From NCBI GenBank assembly GCA_037179335.1, contig JAKZHN010000002.1, positions 1,240,001 to 1,304,000 on the forward strand: a stretch of 64,000 nt of DNA, in the 5' to 3' direction. The DNA is from Cyclaneusma minus (Eukaryota; Ascomycota; Leotiomycetes; Marthamycetales; Marthamycetaceae). The notes under the pieces were generated by a model. It was given only the letters and a program-made list of their open reading frames with translations, was not told the DNA's origin and ran no database searches. Of this stretch, positions 24,078 through 35,726 are shown one piece after another. The position numbers were made by a program, and so were the translations under genes. Position 1 is the stretch's first letter. Each line of letters opens with the position of its first letter.

Positions 24078-24300
24078 AATTTGGTGTCAGAATGCTTTCA
24101 GTTGTTTGTGATATTCTGGATTATTTGTGATAGGATTTTCAAGTTTGTTTGGGATATCCAGAACTACTTGAGATGTTCTCAATCATTTGGAATACTGTAG
24201 CTCTAAAGTACTCAGAATATCCTCAATTAATCTGGCTATGCGTCATTACTCGAGAGGACCATGCCGGCAGGCAGCTTCGGAGACTCGTAATAGTGGGCGC
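24078..24300. repeat. Degenerate ~20-bp minisatellite downstream of NmrA gene
   Basis: About six imperfect units of 19-22 bases, each containing a GATATTCT/GAGATGTTCTC-like core, run from about 24,090 to 24,235. The unit resembles the better preserved 19-bp arrays at 46,138-46,310 and 46,684-46,806. Confidence 0.45.
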
Positions 24301-24321
24301 AGCGCGCTGCCTGCTGTTGTT

Positions 24322-24356
24322 GTTGTGCTTTGTGCTTTGTGCTTTGTGCTTTGTTG
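24322..24356. repeat. (TTTGTGC)n microsatellite
   Basis: About four perfect tandem copies of a 7-base unit TTTGTGC, flanked by TTG/GTT triplets. A simple-sequence repeat between the NmrA gene and the TATA array. Confidence 0.85.
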
Positions 24357-24559
24357 TTGTCGAGCCCGTCGAGAGGCTGAAGTTGGATATCGGGAGGAAT
24401 TGGCCGTCGTGAATAGCTGTAGGAGGCGGTGATCGGTGTGCTGCATCTGTCAAAGGTCAGCAAGGGCTCTGGTGGGTGGTGGCAATGACTTGTGGGGGTG
24501 GGGGTGGGGAGAGGAGGACAAGATTCGCAGAGGGCGGTTTAACGGCTTGGCAGTTTCAT

Positions 24560-27500
24560 TCACATGTCTACAGGACTCCGGTCTCTTCCGTACCTCTCAA
24601 GATTTTTCTTCCTGATTGTTCCTAGCTATAAAACGACCCCAAGCTCTTTGCTTTAGATTTGAATGCTTGGCAAATATTGTTACATGCACTATTGTTTCGG
24701 GACGTACCCAGGAGTGACAGTCTTGTAAACATCGTTCTTCCGTGAGGGTTTGAGGGCTTTATTGTCACTGTAAAACTGTGCCACTATCTGGATACTGTGC
24801 AATACCCTCATTGCTATTTTCTAGATATTCTTCCGTAGGGCTTGCTGTCGTCAATCGAGGCAGCTTTCACGCAAGTCTTGGTGCTGTCATTTTACAACTT
24901 GGCAATCACATTGCTCCATGTGCAGAATCCGGAGTTCTCTAACTTTTGAGGTGCGCTCTCGTGATTTCTATTTGCTATAAAAAGACCTCAAGCTAGCTAA
25001 GAAGAATCCGAAAAGGAAGAGGCTGCAACGACCTCGGCTCGTCAGCAACCCTCAAGACCGCACCGTGCTGCCCGAACTCAACAAGCACCTAACCAGCTTC
25101 TCGCCCGCAGAGGCAACCTGTCTGCAGCACCCGTTCCTTCTCAGCGTCCTACCCGAGCTACCGCTTCCTCACGGGCTCCTTGGACCTACAAACTTGACCC
25201 CTGTCGGCAATTGGACATGTGCAAGTTTAGCAGGTTGTGAAGATAGTTCTTGGGAGATAATTTAGGAGCTGTGGTGTCCCTAACAGACATGACTACTGGT
25301 AAGTATCATTCAGACACGGCTCAGTTATTTGTATTGTAATTCCTTCGTCCAGCTGTCGTACCATGGTGTCGGTCGTCGTTAGCAAGCCTGCTGCCATGCC
25401 AGACTCGCTACTGTCGTTTCACAACTTGGAAGCTCACCTCCTTTATCCGAGCAATCAAATTTCTCTGACTGATGTTTCCTGCTTCTTTACTGCTATAAAA
25501 GACCTCAGATTCCCTGCTTTGGGCCTGCAGTTCTACAACTTAGCCGACTCCTGCCACATGCAGCTGTCCGTGTGGACCTGTGTCAATCCAAACTTTCAAG
25601 TTGGGAATGGAGGTGTAAAACTGCCCTGTGCCTAAGAAACAGGGTCATTGTCTAAACACCGTTCGATCATCCAGATTTCTACCTACCGGCTATTGCACTA
25701 TAGGACCTGCTGTCGTCAGCGAGGCAGCTGTCATACGAGAGATACCACTTTCGCTTCACAGCTTGGAAGTTGCATCTCCCCTTCTACGAAGCCCAAAGCT
25801 GTTTGACTACATTTCGTCTTTGCTATAAAAAGACCTGGCTCCCTGTCTTGGACCTGCAATCTTCGGAGAAATGTTCGAGGCATACACGTGTCTTTGGACG
25901 TACTCGAGCTCAAGATCCCTGTAACGATACTCTGTGGGGACGGAGATGGAAAACTACACTGTCCTTGGTAACGGTATCATCGTCTTCAACCAGACACTGC
26001 TCAGTCATGTCATCCGAATTCCTCTCTTGCAGCTGCTGTTCTATGGAGTCTTCTGTCATCAGCTGGCCTGCTTTCAAGAGAGAGATACTACTGTCGTTTC
26101 GGAACACGACCTTCCATGATCCTAATCTACAGAACTCAAACTTCCTCTACCTGCACTTGGTTTCTGCTATAAAAACATTTCGAACTCCCAGCTTTGGACT
26201 TGCAAGTTGACGATGGCAGAAAGCAGAAAGCTAGAGATGATGGTCTTGCGTACCTACCCACCTAAACATACAGCCCTCACAGGGTCACGGAAGGGCACAC
26301 TTTGGGAAATGAAGAACGATGCTGTGCTGCGATTATTTGATATTGAGGAATTCTCAATGTAAACTTTGATCCTAGAGATGTTGTACTAGAGAGCCTGCTG
26401 TGATGAGCCAACCTGCTCTTATGCGAGATGTACTACTGTCGTTTCGAAGCTCGGATGACCGATTTACAGAATTTAAGCTCTCTGCCTCCCCTTCCTCCCT
26501 GCTATAAAAGACCTCAAATCCCCAGCCCTGGATCAACAATTTCGAAATTTCCCTCAGACCGCCATACGAGCCAATATTCTTGAAAGAACCCGGACTTCCA
26601 GAGTCTTTTAAAGGCATCTCTTTGTGACTGGTTTCCAGGCTATGCTACGATTGGAAGATTTCGGGAGCTGCTAATCATTAGGGAAAAGTATAACCTGATC
26701 CTTTGATAGGTTATGCCAGAGAAGCTGCTGTCGTCAGTCAAGCCTGCTGTCACGCAACAATTCGAGCCGTCGTCTCAAGCTTTGAGCAATTGAAGTCCCA
26801 TGAACCAATCCATATGATCCAAAGTCTTTGTCTCCTTGTCCTCTCTGCTATAAAAAGACGTCGAATCCCCAGCTCTGAACTTGCAAATGAAACGGCTGGA
26901 AGAATCAATTGATGTTTTTGTGCACACACAGACATCTAGACTCCTGTGAGGGCATTTCTTGGAAAGGAATTATGAGGCTATGCTGCGATTGAAAAATGTG
27001 GATCACTGCTCGTTGTGAGGAAGACTTAATTCTGGGTGATGTTGGGTTAGATAAGGGCTGCTGTCGTCAATCAAGTCTACTATCAATAGGGAGTTGCTAC
27101 TGTCGTTTCGAACGAAACTTGCGAGTGTCATGATCCCAGTCAACAGACAGCCATACTTGCATCACTTACTCGCTATAAAAAGACCTCGAATCTCCAACTC
27201 TGGACCTGCAAGTTGAGCGAATGGGAAACAGAGCTTGATGTTTTCGCGCATGCACGAACCTCACGGAGTCCCCCAAGGGCACACTTTGGGAGACAGAGAA
27301 GATGCTATGCCGCTATTCAGGAATCTCAAGAACTGCCGGTAATTGACGAAGACTTGATTCTCGAGAATGCTCGGTTGGATGAGGGCTGCTGTCGTTAGCG
27401 AGCCTGCTGTTATTGGGGAGTTGCTGTTGTCGTTTCGAGCTTCGGGAATTCCGTGATCCCAGTCGATAGAATCACCCCACTTTATCTGAATCACTTCCTT

Positions 27501-29900
27501 GCTATAAAAAGACCCTGACCTCCCTACTTTCAACTTCAAGTTCAAATCATTGATTAACATCACCACACTGAGCATTGAGCACCGCGTCTCTGTGCGCACA
27601 TACGGACATCCAGAGTCCTGTGATAAAGGAAAATCTAGGACTTTGGCGCCATTCTGGAATTTTCAGAACTGCTGATGGTTCAGATAGAATTTATCCTCGA
27701 GAATGCTGGCTGGGATAAGGGCTGCTATCATTAGTCAAGTCTGCCGTTATGCAAGACTTGCTACTGTCGTTTCAAAGCTTGGCAAGGTCCATAATCCCAG
27801 TCCGCTGATTCTAAATGCCTATCTGCATCACTTCCTTGCTATAAAAATACCTCTTCCTACCTACTTCGTCCTGCAAGTTTATAACAATGAAAAAACTGGA
27901 TCACCCGAGCCTTGAGCATCGTGTCTCTGTACGCACATAAGACATCCAGAGTCCTGTAATGGCAACTCTCCTAGCCCTGTGGTGCAATTCAAGAATATCA
28001 AGGATTGCTGGTCATTCGCAAACGATGTGAAACTAAAAAAAATAAAAAAATGGATGAGCTGCTATCGTCAGCAAGTCTGCAGTCATGCAAGAGTTGCTAC
28101 TGTCGTCCCAATTTCCAAGGACCGAAGTTCACGGCGTCTCTCCTACGGAATTTATATACTTGTATCCATGTACCCCATACTATAAAAAGGCCTTCAATCC
28201 CCTGCTTTGGCCCTGCAAATTGAATAAATCACACCGAGTGACCGATGCTCGCGACGTTGGTTTTGCACGCATGTGGACTTCCAGGGTCCTGTGACGGCAA
28301 CTCTTGGCGGATTACTGTGGTACTATTCAGGAACCCCTGGAACCTCTCATGATTGAGGAAGACTTGATCCCAAAAACATTGCGACATCGGGTTAGAGAGA
28401 GTGTTGTCGTCAGCCAACCTGCCGTCATACCAGAATATCTACTGTCGTTTCAAAGCCTGGGAGTTCACGACCTCGTTGGCAGAAACTCTCCAGGTGAGTC
28501 ATCCTAGTTCCTCTTTGCTAGGTATAAAAAGAACCTCCAACTCCTGCTCTTCACCTGCCAGTTTACACATACAATCACCCAACAACAAATGGTAAATCAG
28601 GCCTTTCCTGTCTGTGCCTGTACGGACTTGAACTTCCAGAGTCTTGCGAGGGCAACTTTCCTAGGGTTCTGGTGCCACTCAGGAATCTTGAGAGCGGCTG
28701 CTCGTTGTGAGGAAGACTTGGTCCTTGAGAAATCCTGGGTTGGAGGTGCTAACGTCGTGACTCGTCACCGAGCCTGTCATGCGGGAGCTGCTACTGTCGT
28801 TTCAAAGCTTGGAACTTTCACAATTGCATCCTGGGGATCTGTAGCTCCCTTTGTATCACTTCTCTTTGCTATAAAAAGACCTCCAGCTCCAGCTCTGGAC
28901 CCACAGTCTCAACCAACAAGCAACAACGAGTACATGTTCTTGCGCACATGCAAACCTCGCAGAGTCCCGTCGTCTTCTAAACACAAACGTCGAGGCTGTG
29001 CTATATTTGAAGGACCTCGAGGTCTGGTGAGTGATCGAGAAGAACATGATCCTGGAGGATGTTAGCTTGAAAGAGCTGCTGTCATCAGCCAATCTACCGT
29101 TATACAAGAGTTTCGTCTGCCGTTTCAAAGCTTCAAATTCCCTCACCTCGTTTTTAGAATTCAACTTCGCTAGGTGAGTCATTCTAGTTCCTCTTTGTTA
29201 TAAAAAGACCCTCAATTCCTAATTTGGACCTACAAGTTTGGAACATCAAGACTCGGAGCACAATGTTCTTGGGTAAGGTACACACAGTACTTCACAGAGT
29301 CCCGTAAGGGCACACTTTGTGGAATAGAGGGTAAGAATGTATTGCGATGCATGGACATCGAAAGCTTCTAGTGATTTGTGAATAGATTTGGTATTGGAAT
29401 TCGTTTGTTGGAGAAGCTGCTGTCGTCAGCAAGTCTGCCGTCATACAAGATTCCTACTGTCGCTTCGAAGTTTTAAAGTTCCCTTTTCAATCCCTGAAAT
29501 CCAAATCTCTCTGACTCCATGTACTCCATGCTATAAAAAAACCCTGACCTCCCTGCTCTGGACCCACAGTTTTGACAGGGAAAATGCAGATGATGATGCT
29601 CTTGCGCACATACGGGGCTCACAGACTCTCATAGTTCTGCAAGACCACACTTTGGTGGGGAAGAAGTCGAGGCTGTGTTTCGATCCAAGGAGTACTAAGA
29701 AATGAGTGCTGCTGGTCCTTGGTGATTGGTAAAGGTGCTTGTAGCCGGAGACTGTTGAGTGCGTGAGTCCGCTGTTTGGCAGAGGTGCTGTTGTTGCGTG
29801 AAAGACGTTTCTGTTGCGTGCATCATGCTACTGTCGCTGAAAATAGCCGGGTTCACTTCATCCTCCCAGGATGGAAGTCGAAGCTTTTCGAGTGTGCTTC
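24560..29900 (+). repeat. Tandem array of ~15 TATA-bearing units, ~337-bp period
   Basis: Diverged head-to-tail units, none with a shared long open frame. Each contains, in order: box A (GCTGCTGTCGTCAG and variants, able to form a GCTG/CAGC hairpin) running into CCTGCTGTCAT; box B (CTACTGTCGTTTC, then AAGCTTGGAA) about 40 bases later; TATAAAA or TATAAAAA about 70-80 bases after box B, usually as GCTATAAAAAGACCTC; a downstream CCAGCTCTGGACCTGCAAGTT-like element; and a block near CAGAGTCCTGTGAGGGCA. TATA starts are 24627, 24976, 25494, 25824, 26168, 26503, 26849, 27174, 27503, 27840, 28181, 28523, 28870, 29199 and 29532. The last 12 intervals are 325-347 bp, mean about 337. The 518-bp gap after 24976 holds an unrelated insertion. 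A partial unit with box B only ends the array near 29,830. The upstream-boxes-plus-TATA layout looks like a repeated promoter, so units may be non-coding transcription units or diverged LTR-like copies. Function unknown. Confidence 0.85.
25020..25200 (+). other. Insertion that lengthens one array unit
   Basis: This C-rich stretch is absent from the other units and accounts for the 518-bp spacing between the second and third TATA boxes. It has Pro/Ala/Leu-rich codons in more than one frame. I cannot identify it. Confidence 0.5.
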
Positions 29901-30497
29901 GGCTGCCACGCTACCTTACTCGAGAGTCGACCATATTCCAGACTGCTCAGAAACACCGAATCGTCTTGACCTGTTCCTTGTCATCGTAACCGGTGAACCT
30001 ATTGTAAAGTCGACTTGGACATTCAGTAGGTGTCCAGAAGCCTCTTTATATAGCAATGAGCCTCTATCAGAGATGCCATCACGTGATCACGTCCTCAAGC
30101 ATAGCGGCAGAATGCACCGTAAGAAGACAGCAGCCGTGTGAGGCCGACAACAGAAAACCAAGTTGTACAGGAAGTCTTCATCTCCATCGCTCATCTATAT
30201 AGTATGTCCACACGCTCAACTCGCACCTCAAACATGCAATAAGTACAAAAATGCATGCACGCATCACCCATTCCGCGCAGCCGTCCAGTGCACCAGTCCA
30301 ACCAGCCAGCCATGTACCCGAGCCGCGCTATTATGCCAAACATCGATTGCAAGCCATCCCGCCCCGACCCGTGCACAAAAGAAATGCAATCAACGCCCGA
30401 TGTGACCGATCCAAAGCCATGGAAAACACTGAATGCCCAAAAGTCCGCCCGGCAGGTCTTCATCATGCCCTGTTTGATACTATGCTCGTTCGGAAAC
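29901..30497. other. Region between array and Mg-transporter gene
   Basis: Contains the end of the tandem array and the probable 3' UTR of the minus-strand NIPA-like gene. It has a TTTATATA-like word near 30,044 but no convincing gene. Confidence 0.4.
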
Positions 30498-32771
30498 TCA
30501 TACCGCATTCCTACTAGACCCATGCCCGCCCTCTTCCTCATCCCCACCATGATCACCATCTCCTTTCCGCTTCTTACTGAATCTCAACCACTCCGTCATC
30601 GTCGTACTCAAACTCCTGTCTCTGCCTCTCTTCCCATTCCCATCCTCCTGCCCCTCCCCTTCACCACTCACACCACTCACACCACTTGTAGCACTCAAAC
30701 CACTCTCGCCCCCCGCACTCCTCGAACTAATCGTGTGTCTCAACGGACTAGTCCCCAACCCATCTCCCCTATTTTCTACCCCCAATCCACCCATCAAAGC
30801 ATCCCTCTCACCCTCAGGCCTCTCACCCCTCGGATTCCCACTCTTACTCCTCCGCAACTCCCTCCTCGCCCTCTTCATAGTCTGCGCATCCACCCCCCTC
30901 CTCAAATTATCCGCCACCACAGCACTCAAACTACTACTCAGCGGACTGATAAGCGGGCCTGGAATGAGATGACTTATCGAATTCCTGCTCGCCGTCCCCG
31001 GCCTCACGTTTGCGCTTGCGTCGGGCAAAGGAGGAGCGTTGGAAGATATGTAGTGAGGATGGGTTTGCGGGTTTTGGGTTGAGGTTGTGCGGTGGGAATG
31101 GGGTCGCGCGGGGGAGGTGGGAAGCAATGGGGTGGAGTTTGTAGAGGGCAGGCCGGGGTGTGATGTGTTTGCGTTATTTTGGGGGATGGCGGCGTTTTCG
31201 GCGAAGAATGGCTTTGAAGGGTCGGTGGTTGAGGGGCTGAGGAGGATGGAGGGTGTGGTGGTGGAGGTAGAGGTGTTGGAGCGGAGACGCATGGGTGTGT
31301 GGGGTCTTGAAGGCTCAGTTGCGAAACTGATCTTTGATGCTCTTCTTGAATGGGTGGGTGTTTTGATGGCGCCGTCGAAGCTTTGCTCTTCGGCATGGAT
31401 GGAGTGGGCTCTTTGGGTGGAGGTGCCGTCGTCATCATCGTACTGTTCTTCGCCGCCGGCTTGTTCTTGGTCTGTTAGGCCTATCCTCTCCTCTCCGGAT
31501 GAGTCGGATTCAGTCTCGGAATCAGAGTCGCCAGAGGTTGGCCGTCCGCTTGTGATGAGCCATACGCCGAAGAAGGTCAGGAGACAGCCGCCGACGAACT
31601 TGGTGGTGCTTTCTGCGGTGGCGGACTCGAAGTCGCGGTATAGGATGGCACTGCCCATGATGACGGATAGGGTGAACAGGACGAATTGGACAGGAATGAC
31701 TTGGGTGGAGTCAAATCGTTGGAGTGCTTTGTTCACGTATCTGATTTGCATTAGAGCTGTGCATACAAGGACAGCTACTAGGATGTAAGTGACGGGTGTT
31801 GTCAGTGCTCTCCAAAGAGTAGAGGAGAGCATCGAAGCAACACCCTTGGTTGAGAGAGCCGTGTATCCACCTGCGGAATATTAGCATCCAGTCTTGCAAA
31901 TTTCCTGGAACATCCTACCGAAAAGCCCAACCAAGCCGAGGTCTATAAGGATAGTTTTATTCCCATATTTTGGACTGATCCACATCAGGGCAATAATCAG
32001 TCCGATGGTAATCCCCATATAGGCTTCAAACTCTTTCGTAGTGATGGCTCCCCAGACTTCGTGCGGCCCAAGTTTCCTCTCATTCGACTTGGCGCTCAGA
32101 ACCACGGTAACGGCGCCGCCAACCGCAACAACAACTCCCCAGAAATCCCTCTTCCTGAAATGCTCCTTCAGCATGATCGGGGCGATCACGCAGTTGGAGA
32201 TCAATGCCACGACGCCAAGGGGTGATACAATAGATGCTGGCGCAAATCCATATGCCAAGAAGTTCCCGGCCTCGCCCACGGTCATCAAGACAATACCGGC
32301 CCACCAGTAGGGAGAGCGTAGATATGAAGACCTCTGCACCCGCTCACGCTCCGACATAGTCGTATCTGACGAGCGGAACGAGTTTCTCAACGGCTCCATC
32401 TCTCCATCGCCCTCCTCGCCACCATCGTTGCCGTTGGCATTGCCATTACTCTGTCCATCTACTGTGCCATAGCCGCCTTTCCCATTCAGTCCGCTCCGCC
32501 GTCTGCGCCCCTTCTCATTCCGTTCTTTGTCGAGCCGAATATGTGCATATCGCTGGATATTGAGGGCAAAAGATATGAGAATATTCCCAACAACAGCCGT
32601 AACTATGCCGATTAAGGAGGACCATCGTTGCAGATTGGAGTCGCCTTTGCCCTTGTCCTTGGCAATCTCGAAAGTCGCATCGTAGAGGAACAGGGCAGCG
32701 GCGCGGGTGATAGAGGGAGGATCGAAGTCGGTAGCTGAGGCCGCATCGAAGCTGTCGCCGGGTATATACAT
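30498..32771 (-). CDS. NIPA-like magnesium transporter
   Basis: Two exons, 32771-31919 and 31870-30498, with a 48-bp intron that rejoins LFG|GYTALSTKGVASML in phase; total 741 residues. About nine hydrophobic helices are visible, among them SSLIGIVTAVVGNILISFAL, WWAGIVLMTVGEAGNFLAYG, SIVSPLGVVALISNCVIAP, VQFVLFTLSVIMGSAILY and FVGGCLLTFFGVWLIT. Their order, the AGNFLAYGFAPASIVSPLG motif and the STKG motif are those of the NIPA (DUF803) family, multi-pass transporters of the DMT superfamily implicated in Mg2+ uptake or intracellular Mg2+ handling. A long Ser/Thr/Pro-rich C-terminal tail of about 350 residues, probably cytosolic and phosphorylated, is typical of fungal members. A Gly/Asn-rich loop with RRRR lies between helices 1 and 2. 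It is divergent with the WDR70 gene. Fungal localisation is not shown by the sequence. Confidence 0.92.
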
Positions 32772-33153
32772 AGCAGTTCAGGTAGATTGTCGTCGCTCGT
32801 GGCTTGGCCTGTGGTGGAGCGCGATGCTCATAAGAGGGGCGGTGGTGATGGCAGCGAAAACATGTGGAAGGCTGCGAACATGAAAGGGATGATGCAGTGC
32901 TCAATGTTGTTTTTCTCGGATGTTGATTTTTTCTGGCACAGCACTAGCAAATAGGTACTGGCGGTTGGTAGCTTCAGTGCTTTAGTGATGAAGAAGCTTC
33001 GGGCGCTTTCATGCGGAGCGCGATGGGCGCTGAGCGGACGTTCGTCATTTCTAAACTTTCCGCTGCTGCTCGCCTAAATCAGGACGTTGCGACTGTCAGC
33101 CTTCACATGCCAGTGAGACAAGACCTTCAATCAGCTGCACACCACCCGCGGCC
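32772..33153. promoter_or_regulatory. Shared divergent promoter region
   Basis: About 380 bases separate the start codons of the minus-strand NIPA-like gene and the plus-strand WDR70-like gene, so their promoters must overlap. I see no obvious TATA box. Both genes are housekeeping in type, which fits a shared promoter. Inference from position only. Confidence 0.5.
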
Positions 33154-34944
33154 ATGAGCGACGACGAGGACTTCGAGGTCGAGGCACCGCAATTGGCCGA
33201 CGATGATCCCATGCGCGCATTCCTGCCAACCGAGTTTGGCAAGAGAAAGAAGGAGACCGATGTTGCCGCACAGATCGACCGCACCAAGCGCAAAGCCGTC
33301 GAAACTACCCCAGCCGCCCCAGACAAAGCTATCGAAGCTCCAAACAGTGGCGCAAATGCCCCAGAGTTGCGAGGCCAGGAGCCTGCGTCCAAGGATTTCG
33401 GCTCCGACGACGATGATTCGGACGGGGACTCGGACGACGATGACGATGAAGACGAGTTCCCAGTGTCGCATGAGCTGGTCCTCAAGACACACGACCGCGT
33501 CGTGACAACTGCGACTCTGGACCCCTCGGGGGGACGGCTTATTACAGGCTCCATGGACTGTATGCTGAAATTCCATGATTTCGCATCTATGACCCCGACG
33601 ACGTTACGAGCTTTCAAGAGCGTCGATCCGCATGCTGCAAAGGCATCTGCAAATTCCGAATCCCACCCTATCAACCATGTCGAATACAGCCCTCTGACAG
33701 GCGGAACCTTTCTCTGCATCACCGACCATCCTCAGCCTAAGATTATGGACCGAGATGGGAATACTTTGGCTGAATTTGTGAAGGGCGATATGTATCTGAG
33801 GGATATGAATATGACCAAAGGCCATGTATCAGCAGTGACGACAGGAACATGGCATCCTACCGATCGGAATCTATGTGTCACAGCCGGGACAGACAGCACG
33901 CTGCGAATATGGGATATCAATTTCAAGCGCCAGCAAAAGGTGTGCATTGTCCACAAATCCAAAGCTTCAGGCTCAGCAGGAAGATCCAGAATCACAGGAG
34001 TCGCCTGGGGAACCCCCTTACAAGGCGGAAACAACATTCTCGTGGCCGCAGCCCTAGACGGCACACTCGACATGTGGCCAGCAGACGGACCATATACTCG
34101 ACCAGCAGGCGAGATCCTGAAAGCACACGAGCCAAACACATGGACCGGCGGCATCGACATCAGCGCCGATGGCCGCATGGTAGTAACCCGTGGCGGCGAC
34201 GGCTTCATCAAGCTCTGGGACACACGAAAGTTCAAAGCGCCCGTCGTAACCGTCGCCCACGCCTCCACCTTCGACCACTACCAAAGCACCAACATCAAGT
34301 ACTCGCCCAACTCCGCGAACATAATCACCGGTTCCGAAACCGGGCATCTCCACATCCTGAATTCAGGAAACTTGAAGCCTGAACTAATCACACCCGTGAC
34401 TCCAGGCTCGCCGTTGATTACAGTCCAATGGCATCAGAAACTTAACCAGATAATAACTGGTTCAGCGAATGCCGAAGTACATGTACTTTACAACCCCAAC
34501 ACCTCCTCCCGCGGCGCCAAAGACGTCATGTCCCGGGCCCCTAAAAAGCGCCACGTCGACGACGACCCTTCATTCACCACCGACACATCCATCGGCACAT
34601 CCGGCGACATCCTCTCCTCCAGCACCTCCTTCGCCTCTCGCCACCCCACCATCGGCCTAACCCATTCAGGAAAATCCCGCGATCCGCGACGCCCTCAGGT
34701 GGAGAAGCAAACGCCTTTTATGAAGAATCAAGCAGATGAGCAATATATCAAAGATGCGATTCCACTCAGTAGCATGAGAGATGAGGATCCCAGAGAGGCG
34801 TTGCTGAAGTATGCGGAGGTGGCAAAGAAGGATCCAATGTTTACTAATGCGTGGAAGGAGACGCAGCCGGAGACTAAGTATGCGGAGTTGAGTGATGAGG
34901 AGGAGGAGGAGGAGGGGCCGGATAAGAAGAGGGTGAAGAGATGA
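33154..34944 (+). CDS. WD40 repeat protein, WDR70 type
   Basis: One intronless frame of 596 residues starting MSDDEDFEVE. The N-terminus carries AFLPTEFGKRKK; an acidic run of Asp/Glu lies at about residues 88-106; then FPVSHELVLKTHDRVV, DPSGGRLITGSMDCMLKFHD and at least five WD40 blades follow (TLRIWDINFKRQ, LDMWPADG, IKLWDTRKF are clear). The order and the H-x-RVVT-plus-LDPSG entry into the propeller match WDR70, a nuclear WD40 protein linked to the CRL4/DDB1 ubiquitin ligase and to chromatin at DNA breaks in fission yeast and human cells. The C-terminus is basic/acidic (EEEEEEGPDKKRVKR), consistent with nuclear entry. The specific WDR70 orthology is by recognition of motif order; partners are inferred from the family. 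Confidence 0.88.
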   Translation: MSDDEDFEVEAPQLADDDPMRAFLPTEFGKRKKETDVAAQIDRTKRKAVETTPAAPDKAIEAPNSGANAPELRGQEPASKDFGSDDDDSDGDSDDDDDEDEFPVSHELVLKTHDRVVTTATLDPSGGRLITGSMDCMLKFHDFASMTPTTLRAFKSVDPHAAKASANSESHPINHVEYSPLTGGTFLCITDHPQPKIMDRDGNTLAEFVKGDMYLRDMNMTKGHVSAVTTGTWHPTDRNLCVTAGTDSTLRIWDINFKRQQKVCIVHKSKASGSAGRSRITGVAWGTPLQGGNNILVAAALDGTLDMWPADGPYTRPAGEILKAHEPNTWTGGIDISADGRMVVTRGGDGFIKLWDTRKFKAPVVTVAHASTFDHYQSTNIKYSPNSANIITGSETGHLHILNSGNLKPELITPVTPGSPLITVQWHQKLNQIITGSANAEVHVLYNPNTSSRGAKDVMSRAPKKRHVDDDPSFTTDTSIGTSGDILSSSTSFASRHPTIGLTHSGKSRDPRRPQVEKQTPFMKNQADEQYIKDAIPLSSMRDEDPREALLKYAEVAKKDPMFTNAWKETQPETKYAELSDEEEEEEGPDKKRVKR

Positions 34945-35695
34945 GATGGTGAAATGGGTAGTAGCATGGACGGCGTTTAGAATTTGGGGAGATGGGCGTT
35001 GGGGGGTCGGCTATGGCTTAAAAACCCTTCGAACTGATCATTCTGTGCTGGAGCCTAAGATGCTTCGGGGGCGAACAGAGCCTACAGATCTCTTCTTGGA
35101 GATACCGAGCGAGAATCAAAATTGAAAGTTGAAAATATCCACGCATTCTGCTTAACTCAAATCAAGCCAGTAATCAGACCGCCTTTGATCTGTCTCTATT
35201 TTGGTGCTTGCTGTGTATCTAGATGTATCTGTGCCTCTGCCATTGGTCTAGAATGCCTGCGAGCGTACTTCCTCTTCAGTCTGACTGTCTGTAGCAATCA
35301 TCGATTCAATTCACTTGCTTCGAATGCCCTCATGCTCGTCATTCTACTGCAGATATGTGTATCATTTCAGTAATTTCCCGAAGAAGTAAAGATACCTTGA
35401 AGCTGAAGAGACTCGAGAGCACAATATGAGTCTGCAACTATTGTCTCTCCTCGAGCAACCATTGGGCGTTGTCCACCGACAAAGAAACTTCCTCCACGCA
35501 CTCGTCGTCAGGAGTCAGCACACCCATTTTTTAAAAACCATCAGGATTCCCCATCTCATGAATTGAATATTCACTGAGAGCTGCAAAACGAGAGTGGATT
35601 GATTTCACAGCGAGCAACAACACATAACAGAACACAGAGTGCTTGACAACCAAAAAGTCCATCGACAGACAGATGAAAATCTAAGGAGCAAAAGA
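34945..35695. other. Intergenic region, nothing recognised
   Basis: 3' UTR of the WDR70-like gene followed by sequence with only short frames. The 3' flank of the tRNA pair begins at about 35,696. Confidence 0.5.
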
Positions 35696-35723
35696 TGGAT
35701 AACAGAGGAATCGAACCTCCAAC
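35696..35723 (-). pseudogene. Detached tRNA 3' half
   Basis: On the minus strand, directly after the tRNA-Ala 3' end and three spacer bases, comes a T-arm (stem GGAGG, loop TTCGATT, stem CCTCT) and an acceptor 3' strand with discriminator (GTTATCCA). No matching D-arm, anticodon arm or acceptor 5' strand precedes it; the tRNA-Ala occupies that space. Probably the remnant of a second tRNA gene. Confidence 0.7.
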
Positions 35724-35726
35724 GAC

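Noticed and set aside
24470..24525. G-rich run (GGGGGTGGGGGTGGGG) as a G-quadruplex regulatory element
   Set aside because: A single short G-rich run between genes with no conserved partner; not enough to support a regulatory claim.
25065..25265. Frame ending GNWTCASLAGC, resembling the start of the C2H2 finger seen at 9-14 kb
   Set aside because: The WTC segment derives from the array's own CTGGACCTGCAAGTT element, and the remaining finger residues are absent.
24627..29540. Short peptides beginning MFL/MLLR after several TATA boxes, as a possible repeated peptide gene
   Set aside because: The reading frames close at different points and are not conserved between units; similarity is at the DNA level only.
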